A stretch of 64,000 nucleotides of DNA from Tridacna crocea (taxonomy: Eukaryota > Mollusca > Bivalvia > Cardiida > Cardiidae), in NCBI GenBank assembly GCA_943736015.1, contig OX031063.1, positions 34,874,172-34,938,171 of the forward strand, read 5' to 3'. The notes under the pieces are model-generated. The model was not told where the DNA came from, ran no database searches, and saw only the letters and a program-made list of their open reading frames with translations. Below are positions 36,801-49,200 of this stretch, one piece after another (the stretch's first letter is position 1; each line of letters starts with the position of its first letter). The translations under genes and the position numbers were made by a program.

Positions 36801-39800
36801 AACCTAGCCAAACCAGTCTTACCACTTATGTCAAATACTCGAGTTAGTACTCCAACCATAAACACGTTGCACCAAGTCAAATGAAAGCGTGCACACTACT
36901 AATATTTGCAGATATACACTTGTATTTGGTACAGGCCATAACCTAGAGTACATGTAAATCTTAATATTACGTGGTATCCAAGGTTTTCCATAGCCAGGTT
37001 TCGGGAAAAAATGTTCGTATATGGCTTGGAGACTTCAGTTGAGATTTTCGTCGCCCCTTGTCAACCGCACCTTTGGTCTTTCTTACAGGACCTGACGCTG
37101 ATTCGAAAGCAGCTGTTTGAGACGCAAATAGACGTCTGCTGCGTCGTCGAACTTAAAAAACCAATATAACTTTGAATCGCTGGTCAAAGAATTATTTTTG
37201 AAAGAATAACTCTACTGACTTAATGTTATCGATTAGGCCTAAGAATCTTTCGTACAAAATACTGTTGTATAGGTAACTCGTATTGAAAGTGACCTGCATT
37301 CTTAAAATAATAGCTGATAGTTAAGCTGAAGCATCTTAACAAAGACAGTACTAAGACATACATATTAAAGGTAAAGAAAGATGGAACAATTATGTTGACA
37401 TAGAAGGTTGAAACATTGTCATTTAATATCGTGTTGCCTTACCTTTCCAAAATATAGCCACATTTAAAGCGAGATGTTAGCGATAACGATTTCACTTTAA
37501 AATACTGTATGTCATGAAATATTCGGAAAGTCAAACACGTGCGTCTGCAATGTACGTTCTTTGCAATCTTCATAAGATCACTATGGCTTACTATTTCAAT
37601 TGACGGATTAACTTTGCTATCCTGGTGTAGCCTAGATATTGTCGACACGATGTGACAATTGATATACCTTCATGCAATAACTCTCAAACAGTTTCGCAAG
37701 TTACTTGCCGGTTAGAAGAAGTCAAGTACAGTAATACTTACTTTCCCTGTGGTTGTATACAAGAGCATCTGTTAAATATGCAACTCCAGCGTTCTGCAAT
37801 TACAGAATGGTATATTTCATACAAAGTTTAAAACCTCAAAAACAACAGATACATATACATATTTTTCATAGTCGAGTACAGCGTGCATGTTTTCTTAAAT
37901 TGGCACAGTAAAACGCAACATATAATTATGACTTTTAGCAGATCAAAGTGGAGTTAGTGTGGAAAAATGAAACAGGTGTTGACATCAATGTAAATCTTAT
38001 CAATGTAATAAAGAAATTAGCTAGTACGTAATCGTAGATATTACAAACAAATTAAGCTGACAATTGTAAAATTACTGTTCTAAGAAGTTGCATTCGGTAA
38101 AATTCGTTTTTCACCATATCTTTTGTTTTTTCAAAAGAATAATACATGTAGCTTGTATGGAAAAAGGTTTCAAAGGAAATCTTTCCCCTTTTCCAACTAA
38201 AAATCCTATTTTCAAAATGCGACTCTTTTCAGAAATCATGCATTGAAGAGGTAAAGTGCTTTAGGAACTATCGTTCTGTTAAGTTTTATATAACATTATA
38301 CTAACATATATAGAGATTAACGTTTCATTTATGACCCTACTGTACCCACAGGAGCTTTCAGCTCCTTTATAATATGGTTTCGGTGAAGCAGTATACACAA
38401 GTATTAAAGACAGGAATACTGAAACAGTGAAAGACACAAACCTCGAACACATCCTCTGCGTCGACACCACCTGTCGGCATGGGCCATCTCCAGCAAAACC
38501 AATCACATAAAAACGGCGAGCCACCTCTACTGTCGAAAGACTGAAGTTCGGAGCGCACCTATAACATTTTAATGACATTGTACACGTTAGTATACGATGC
38601 TCAAATCAAGAGAATGCAGTTGTCATGAGACATGTAGACTGATTTTGCAAAAATATCAACCATTTTGATCCATATGAGACAAACTATCTACTTTTCACAA
38701 GAACTGCGGAATTCTTCTTACAAACAATTACATGTACAACAGCTAATTATGCTGAATATCAAAGGCACACGTAGATGGTTTACTTCATTTATAGCGCGTA
38801 TCGCACGTATCAGTTTTTTTTTGTACTAGTCGCAGCAATGAATTTTGTTTACTATCACTACTTTAATAACACACTGATGCAATGATGTTCATGAATTTCA
38901 TTAACAAAAAATAAATCCATTAAGAAAAGTTGTCATCAAAAACTTTTTTAAAAGTTTTGTTAAGTTGTAAAATCATAAAACCCCTTAATTCGGCAAATAA
39001 ACTTTCAAAGAGTTGATACTAAGAAAATTTTCTTCGAACCTTGTTGTGGCATGAAGCCTTTTGGAGAAAAAAATCAACAAATACCTGATCTTTTGTTATA
39101 TCATTGCCTGACTTTAGGAGAAGAACGCTTTTGTCAACGGCCAAAATATTGATTTTTGACCCTGGATCAGCTTTCACTGTTAGACTTATTTTCTTTGACG
39201 GCTCTGCCATGGATCTACTGAATTCTATGGATACCTGTGAATATTGGACGAGATCGATTATATATAGATAAGGCAATCGTTTCTTGTTCAACTTTACTTT
39301 TGCAACAATCTGTCATCAAAGGCAACTATAAATGTCGTATACACACGGAACTCTCAACTCGTTAAACTCTTCACAAATAGCAACTAGCATTGTCTCCTAT
39401 TCCTACAATATTGTCCAATCTTTCACGTACCTATTGTGTCATATGAAAATTGATAATTTTGCCTTTGGCAAATACTTTCAGTATAGATAAATTATAAACT
39501 GTGTCGCTGGCGGCACTGATCAAGGTAAAACTTCAGAGAACAGTCAGTCCTGTCCTGAGTCTATACCACCTGCTATTTTGTATGAACTATCTCACTTACA
39601 CAGGCCTTAAACTGCAATGCATAGATAGGTATTTTCTTCCTTGGTTAAATATCTAAAGGTATCTGCCTGTTAAACTATGTACATAAAATAATATGCACCA
39701 TGTTTTCATAACACTTATTCTTACAAATAAATCATACTTAATAATACGCAGTATCTACCTGGTTGTCGAAAATGTCATCTATATTGAAAGATAAACCGTC

Positions 39801-40265
39801 GGCCACCACTTCGCCATCTTGACGCACGTAATAAACCATGACTTTGGCCTTCGGCGCCATCTTTGACGTCACTGGAAAACGCAATACTCCAGTAGCCAAA
39901 TCAAATTGGCCTGATTCTACTACAAACCCTTTTGAAATCACCTGAAAAAACACTATACAATATATATGTAAGTATAATGCAGATACAATATATGAATAGT
40001 CCAGAACTCTTTAAAGTTTGAAAGAACACTTAAGATTGGAATCCACTGCTTGTTAAAAGGCAGACCCAGTTGTCCTTTGTGACTGAACTTTTCGATAACG
40101 TCATTGATGTCAAGTAAGAAGACTAACTGCACTATGTAGCTTACTGGGTTTGTTCTGTTAGTGTATTTGTTTGACTTGTTTAAATAATAAAGTGCGAAAT
40201 AGGTGAACCGAAAATACAACTGATGTCTATTTTTTACTAAATAGTGCTCTCTCTCTCCCTTCCCC

Positions 40266-40298
<33 letters not shown>

Positions 40299-43200
40299 AT
40301 TAAGAATACTCGTTTGACATTTCACTTCTGCTGTGACCAAAGAATAATTAAATTCTTATCGCATCTTACCTGGAACAAAGCCATTCCCGACTTCTCTGTC
40401 GATCGAACTTCAATTTCTGCCATACTGCCAGTCTAGAAACAATTTTAAAAATGGTATTCAACCGGTATGCAATAATTGAAATGTCATCTACATAAAATCA
40501 ATTCTACCATTTCCCCTTTTAATTCTAAGAAATCGGAGTTTCAACTGGACTGGCACTTTGACAATGTATCATTGAAAGTTTAAACATATTATATTGTGAG
40601 ACAACACGTTTTACCATTATTTGTAATCAAATAACGTGAACAGTGCACAAAAAATGGGATTTTTTTTCGTAATGATTTCAGGGAATTACAGTTACAAAGA
40701 ACCAGATAAAGCAAAATATACTTCATAACCATTGGAATATTAGGTCTTATGTTGAATATCTCGCAGACAATCTTAATACTATACCCCAAAAACCTAACTT
40801 TTCTCCCCATTTTAAGTTGAAAAACACTGAGTAGCACAGAGCGTACAATCTAATATTGGATTTACAACGTACAATATGTGAGATTTCTTCCTTTCTTCAG
40901 CAGTATAAAAATTAAGCCTTTTTATCACTCAACACCGTGCTCTATCGACCCTGAAAAAAGCTTTCTGAAAACACTGTGGAAGAAAAAGACAATGCTGGTA
41001 ACAAGCATTTTCTCCTTATTCCCAGAATATATTCTACCCCTTCTTTTCTCTGGTAAAGCGTTAACCAATATCAACATTTTTTGTCTGCAATATCAAATCA
41101 TTCAAAATTATTAAGCCTGTAAATTAAGTGCCAATACATTTGAAACGAAGAGACATTTTGAAACATGGTTCAATCATTATAGCGGATGGTGTACATCAAA
41201 GACCAGACTGTGCCCTCTGTCCAGACTGATCTTGACCTACACTGTCCGCAAAAGACATGCACCTTGTCCATGCCAAGAAAAGCGTTGAAATGCCTTGAAT
41301 ATCTACGAACAGAAAACAAAGATGAACATTTTATAGAAAGACCGAAATGTAAGCTTACCTTCGGTGTTTCTGTTAGTAACTTTAGTTGTATAAAATTGCT
41401 ACTTGGTGATTGGGCCTTGGATAGAGACATGTAAGCGCTGCTTTTCTTGAACTCCGCCTAAAAAAAAACAGTAGAAATTAAACACGTAAAAATGTATATT
41501 GAAATCAGAATGGAAAGTATCTGCAATGACTGTGATAACGACGATAATAATGAATATGGCAGTGATTACGATGACTGTATTAACAACGATAATAATGGAT
41601 ATGGTAATGATTTGCAATGACTGTGATAACGACGATAATAATGAATATGGTGATGATTACGTTCGTTCGTTCGTTCGTTATTGTTGTCATCCTATTTGCC
41701 ACCATCATTATTAGCGATCTAAATCTGATAAAACACCAGTTGGTGATTATAAACATTTGCAGATATGAAGCAGAAAAACACTATTGTTCAAACAAACCTA
41801 ATTTTTTGCCAATCTATTACATTGTTTCCGGTAAATATATAATATTTATTTTATGTTTTTCATGGAGATATAACGCAATTATTGCACACAAGTCACTCTT
41901 TTTTCGCAAATCCTGATCAAGGTATCCAAATTCACGTGTACCGGTGTTAATTATCTTACTAAAAAGACATAAGCGACAAATCGGCTGCTGACAATGTCAA
42001 GGCCATGTAAAGAGGGACTTTCTCAAGAGCATTTTGCATCTTTGGTCCACCCTATGTAATATGGGATGATGATTAAAGATTTAAAATGTTTTAAAGATTT
42101 AAAATGTTTTAAAAATTAGTGTCTCTTAGAAGAACTTTATTTTGTTTGCACATTCAAACTTCCCCTACAGTCGAAAAGAAACTTCTCGCTGTAATGAAAT
42201 ATTGTAAAATGTTAATTGCTCATATATCTTTTAACCTGAAGATTTAAGCCAAATAAAGTATTTTGAATTGAATTGAAATGAGTATCATATATTCGGGAAT
42301 AGCTGCATCGTCACAACAATTATCATTATAATTATCTATAACAATGATAATACATCTTCAGCATCTTCCGATGCTTCTATAGTTTCATTGTATTTGTTAT
42401 CATAACGGTGTTAGTCATATTAAGGAACAACTCTGGTAATGTCGCTGCTGAGTTCGGCGATCTGTACACATTTTAGAATGATGACATGCTTCATCTTTGT
42501 ACAAAGCTTCTATAAAGATATGACACCACTTAATTCTGTTTGCTCTGATGTTTTTGAATTGTTCATATCAGCTTTTTGTAGATAATATCATGCTGTTCTG
42601 TTTCTAAACCACCTTTTAATTTCTCGTATGTGAATGATTTCACTGTGAATGGGTCAGAAACTGGTCGACATCAATTATGCACTGACGACAAAAGCAATGT
42701 TGCATAAGTAATATAGATAATCTTTGAAAGGTAGAAAACATGATGAGAAAAGGAGAAGTGCTGGCCACCAACATTTTTCCTTTTCCCACCATGTTTTTAA
42801 AAGTCATTTTCCATGGTTGACAAAATAGGATTATGAGATAAAGAGTTAAAGATAACTTACGTCTAAGGATACTCTCGTAATGTCTTCCGGTATGGCTATA
42901 GGTATCTCGATTAAACCATCAGGAGGAATGCTAAAGCTCATTGGAGGCTGCTTGATTTCCTCATCACGTGGCCACCACCATCCTGGTTCAATGATTCTGA
43001 TAGGTTTGATTGGCTTTTCAATGGTTATCAACTCACCTGTAAAAAAAAAAATAAAAAATCTTAATTATAAAAAACAAAAAGTATTTTTAATTCTTTATTG
43101 GCCAAAAGTGTGAAACTTGCTCTCTCTCTCGACGGCTGAAAATGGAATCTGCTGGAACTCAGTAAGATTTTTATTAGACAGGAATTTCTAAACAAGCAGA

Positions 43201-46200
43201 TTGTATAGACATGTTAACTAAATATTCTAAGGGACTGACGCAAATATGGCTAAATATAATTATATGAGTTATCCTCTGTGAAAAGGCGGTTTTGTGCATT
43301 TGCCAAAAAGTATCTACTCGAGTCAGCGCGCACAGTCTGGGTTGGCTGACCTATGTCGAAACATTTAAATTTTAGTAAATTTCCTGGATGTTCAAAGACC
43401 AGTCCACCTCAGGATTTAACCAGTTCTTAAAATAAATGTATTATGAGCTGTTTCGTATCCTCCACAGGAAGTGCATTAAAACATCTTTAGCCAAAGCATG
43501 GCTTACAAGATAACCCTTATTTACCATCAATCATAATCTGTTGAGGAGTGGTCGACGGTGTTGTTGTTGTTGTGGTTGTTGTTCTGATCTCTGGTTTGTA
43601 GAATGAAACCTTTACTGTGACCTCTCCGGATGGAATGTAGGCAGGAGTGTCGTCTTGTTCTGCAACTTTCAGCTTTAAAAGTAAAACAGTAAAGCTTAAC
43701 CATATTTATTTTATATTGACTGAAAAATAAGTTTTTACAATTTATACTAATTTCCCTCCACTCTCTAGCTTAAACGTAATTTAATTGTTTTTTCGGCTTA
43801 CCTTTCCCACTTGACTTTTGACTTACTGCTCCATAATAGTCTTCACTAAATAAATCATAACTTGTAGTTGGGTTAAAAATGTGGACAAGTTTATATTTTG
43901 TAGTTCTCAGACGGCCTTTGCTGAAATACCCTATAACCCCCTTACTGTACAGTCTACGTGTAATTCAAAACCATACCATTTTTAGCAGAAACTGCCCCCT
44001 TTTTAAACGAGTGAGCTGCATTGATAATTTAACTTTAACAGTTATCCATTTGAAAATTTCAGTCGTCAAAAATAAACAAATACAAAACGAGATAAAAGAT
44101 ACAATTTGCTGGCGTGTTCAAAGTTTCCCTTCATTTGAAAGACAGCAGAGTTTCAATATTCATATCCCAGCACCTTTTACGCGGCTTACGCCCTCTATTT
44201 TATTTAATATACATGTGTACATGTATATCTTGTTTCAACGATTACTATACATCAAATTAATGATGAATAATAAATACAATATACAGATGAATCGCGGTAC
44301 AATTAAAGTAGACAGGGTTTGGGAGATAAGTGGTGGTATTGGCCCCCAGAACAAGAAATCAGAGGCAGAAAGCACTGGTTTCCTTATAATTCAAAGTTGA
44401 GATTTCCAACTTGTTTAGCAGTACTTGAGGCACATCACTGCGAAAGAATATTCATCCATATTTTTGTTTCGATCTTGGACTTAATAATTGTCATATCGGG
44501 GATGAAAGCTCAAAACTGTCTGTAAGTTGACAATATAATTTGTAATCTAATAAATGTTAAGTAATTGTTCTTGACAGTATGAAAACCCACTTACCACAGC
44601 AGTATAAGCCATGCCGGGTTTAAAGTTTCTTGGCAAAGAATCTGGAAATTCCAGCTTTATTGGATTTTCAAAGAATTGCAACTCTTCACTGGCCGACATC
44701 TTTGCTCCTGTTAGGGTTTCTGTCACATTGGCTTCAAAAATCAGGAAAGATCTGTCAAGATACTTCTGGACTTTGCGTAGCCGATCCATGGAAACAGTGA
44801 ACGACTCCGTTCCGTCAATCTATAGGATAACAGAATTATAGGAATATCAATTAACACGAGTCATTCTCTGTGAAAAGGGGGTATATTGTATCTGCAAAAC
44901 ACATCGACCATGTAAGCCTGGTAAATTTTCTGTATGTGAAAGGAGCTATCTTCCTACAGATTTAGTAGGTTGTTAGATATGGCTTGCAACACACGAAAAG
45001 GGACATTCGGACATCTGCGTAAAGTGTCGTCTCGGATCAGCCTGCGCAGTCCGCGCAGGCTAATCCGAGACGGCACTTTACGACTACATTAGATTTTGTG
45101 CTACAGTAGACATGCGCAAAACAGAAAATGGCATTAAAACGGAAAGTGCCGTCTCGGATTAGCCTGCACGGACTGCGCAGGCTGATCCGAGACGACACTT
45201 TACGCAGATGTCCGAATGTCCCTTTTCGTGTGTTGCAAGCCAAATTTATTATAGAGATTTTATGGGTACATATTTCTGTGACAACTTGCCCAGTATAATT
45301 CATAACCGAGATGCATAAAAAAAGTTTTCCAATGCATTTATTGCTGATGTTAAAGGTTCTGAAAACTCTTTACCCTTTCTGTAAGGCGTTTCTACGGCTG
45401 GCTATTGACGTCAGTATTCTGAATCATAAAGAATCATAACTATTAGCCTAAGGTTAACTGAGCAAAGCTATCATGTCTTCCTGAATAACAAATAAGATAA
45501 TGATGGTATTAAGATATAAACATCTAGATGACAATATACCATTAAGATTATTTTTCAGATTGGCCAAGTCTTTTCATCAAGTATCATTATCTTATACATC
45601 ACACATTATTTTTCAGGGTAACACAAATTAAATCTATCATAAGAAATGCAGTACGTACCGGAAATTTCATTTCGACATCTTTGCTAACCTTGACACGTGT
45701 ACCATTCGTCCAGCTATAGTTAGGCCATTTGGCTCGGACTCTCATACTAACAACCCCCTTCACAGGCTTTCCGTAGGTGTATCTGAAATTTGAGTTCGGT
45801 AAAAATGCTTGTGGTCTATATTGTTGTAAGTATACCCACCATTGAGCGTCATAAATTGTACGGTCAGGTGGCAGGGGACTTTGAAACTTGTTCACGGCTG
45901 TGGCGAATCACGTCATCCCCATCTTCGCTATCCATGGTGACGATCACTAAGTAGATCCTATAGGATCCAAGAAGTGGTCATCAATTTGGCTAGCGAAGAT
46001 GTGTCATCCCAAGCCAGTTTCCAAGTCTCCTGCCACTAGACCGCCAAACGAATTTATTATGCTGCAAGGTTTTACTATTATAAAGAAAACAGCCGAGTCA
46101 AAAATCCGAAACAGAACACGTCCATCGAAGTATGCTGATGAAAAGGAACTTACTTTGCAGTCACTTTGCCGGTAAAATCTGTGTCCATTATACGACCAAA

Positions 46201-49200
46201 ACTTGGCAAGTCAAATGAAACTTCAAACTTTGGTAAAACTGAAACAAAAGTGTTAATCTAACTGATAAACCGACAAATGATGTCAGCCTGGGTCCATATT
46301 CACCAACCATTATAGTGAACATTATTTGTCTTCTACATCAGTAAGTAACACAACTCCTGATTGGCTAAACCATTCGGTTTAGCCAATCAGAAGTTGTGTT
46401 ACTTACAGATGTAGAAAGTCTTGGAGAATAACACTAAGAATATTCTCAAGAATGGTTGGTGAATACAGGCCCTGATGTCTTTTGCGACTGAGATATGCAC
46501 TGGCAAAAAGAGTACTTATGTATATCCGAGGTGCATTGTGCCAATCCATCCATCACATACGTATATGATTCACCATTAGTAGCGAAAACATGTTGGTCCA
46601 GGTCAGATACTGTTCGAAGATGCATAAAGTCCCTTTTTTCACCGAGTATGATTTCGTTCTTTCGTTGCATTGTAGCAATAAAATCTTTTTTAATACGTTA
46701 TCACTCCTGCGATTAATTTAACCCTTTCCCAAACAATCCCTGGTTTTTACGGGTCAGGAATAGAAGCCTTTTGAAAACATCGTGGGAAAAGGAGAAAATG
46801 CTGGTAACCAAAATTTTGGGAAAGGGTTAAACATGGACACAATCAGGATCGACGAGTGGGAAAAGGAGAAAATGCTGGTTACCACAATATTTTCTACCCT
46901 TCTGAAGAAAAGTCAAATTTATTGAGCCACACTGAAATTGTTGATTGCAATAGTGTTCAATTGGATGGGTCTAAAATTGTGTCATACGGTTAAGGGTTAC
47001 AACCGAGATTTACGTCTTTTCTCTTTTTTCAGATGTTTCTGGCAAAGATTCTCTAAATATTTCACCAACATTACACTAAATAGGAAACATGAATAAGAGT
47101 GTCTAGGGGAATTGTCTGTAGCTTTTGTTTTGGTGTAAAAGTTTATTAAGATCTTCAATAAAAGATGACATTATGAATGCATACCATATTCGTCTATTGT
47201 GATCAACTTTTCTACTTTCTCTTTCTGAAAGAAATAAAAAATAAAAGATATTTGCTATAATGTATAACAAAGATTGAACGGAAACTAGCTAAGCTACATT
47301 AAAATCTTTTCTCCTTGATTTTTAATGATTATTTTTCTCTTTTTTCCCCCAAATTATGATAATAAGAATGTTTACCATTCACAAATATATTTCGCTTTTT
47401 CTATAGCCATATTTTGTACTATGCAGTGGTACTTCATAAAATCATGACAAGTGTTCAACAGTTAATGTGAATTAACAGCAATTATGGCCAATGATGTACC
47501 TGTTCAACAAATACCATCTAAATTATGCATTAATGACACAGTGGTAGAGGGAACTGACAATGTGCTAAATTGAACTTAATAAACATTTCACAAATTTATC
47601 AAACATTGTAAACAGGGTTCCTCTGGATACAGAAACTTTTAAAAACTTAGAATTTCATCTGGATGATAAATTAGTAGGTAACAATTTTGACATAAAATTC
47701 ATAACAGCACTAGAGGTAAAACACATAATTGAAAATTTAGACCTTAAAAAGTCGTCAGGTTATGATAGTATCGGAGCAAAGATATTAAAATTATGTAAAG
47801 ACTTTATTTCAACAGCAATTTCGTGCATTTTCAATAACTATATTTCAAAGGGCATTTTTCCGACAAAATTCAAAATAGCACAGGTTACGCCTCTTTTCAA
47901 AAGCGGTGACAAAAGTGATCCAAACAATTATAGACCCATTTCAATTTTACCAACGTTATCAAAAATATTTGAGAGACATATAGCCAACCAGCTTAAACAT
48001 TTCTTAAAGAAAACTGATGTCCTATATTCACATCAATCTGGTTTTAGAGAAAACCACTCTTGCCAAACAGCTTTTATTCATTTGATAGATACATGGTTAA
48101 CAGACATTGATAAAGGAAATGTAATTGGATCTGTATTCCTTGATTTCAGAAAAGCTTTTCATCTCGTTGAGCATGGCATACTTCTACATAAGTTAAAATT
48201 GTACCATTTTTCGGATATTGCAAGCAAATTATTTGGGTCATATTTGAATAGCAGACTTCAGATGGTAAAAAATGGAACTTCGGTGTCTGACTTGAAACCC
48301 GTTTTATCAGGAGTTCCACAGGGCTCTATTATTGGACCTACTTTATTTTTATTGTATGTCAATGACTTGCCTTTAAATCTTTCTCCAAGCATGGACATGT
48401 ATGCTGATGATGCAACTCTGCATAATTCTAGCTCGTCTATAAGTCATATTAATATGATCTTACAAGATGATCTACTCAAAGTCGAGAAGTGGTGCCAACA
48501 TAATAATATGATTTTAAATCCTAATAAGACAACTTGTATGCTGATAGGAACCTAGAAAAGACTCGAACAGACGCATATTCTTAATTTAAAAGCACTTGGC
48601 AATAGAATAGAAAATGTAAATTCACAGAAACTTTTGGGAATATATATTGACAGTGCACTGTCCTGGAAGAATCATATAGACAAAACATTAGTGCAAAATT
48701 ATCTACAAAATGACATCTGCTAAAACGAATTAACTGCTTTCTGACTCCAGAAATGCGTCAAATCTTTTACAATTCATATATAACCCCATATTTTGACGGT
48801 GGGTGTATAACATGGAGTCACTGCAAATCTGCATTTATAAGAAGAATAACGAAAATTCAAAAAAGAGCTGCAAGGTTAATTCTAAACAAACCTAGGAGAT
48901 CCTGTTCAAAGGAAAATTTTGCCTCCTTAAATTGGCTAACTTTTAAAACTCGTTGCACATACTTTACTACTTTGATGGTTTATAAAACAGTAAATGGCCT
49001 AACACCTTCTTACATGTCAAGTCTTATAAATCTAAGTAACAATCAGTTTTATAAACTTAGATCAGAAACAAACCATGATATCTCCCATCAGCGCATTCCC
49101 AAAACAGAGTTTAAGAAAAAATCTTTTTCTATGCGCGGAATGACGTATTGGAATTCGATTCCACTGCATATCAAGTCAATTACTAACATCAAATCCTTCA

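Noticed and set aside
38279-38578. 99-codon minus-strand ORF over TEP exon 16
   Set aside because: It is a different frame from the splice-consistent reading; only the frame with DVFE joins exons 15 and 17.
43879-44400. 173-codon plus-strand ORF
   Set aside because: Lies in the intron between TEP exons 9 and 10, has random composition, no recognisable domain and no splice support.
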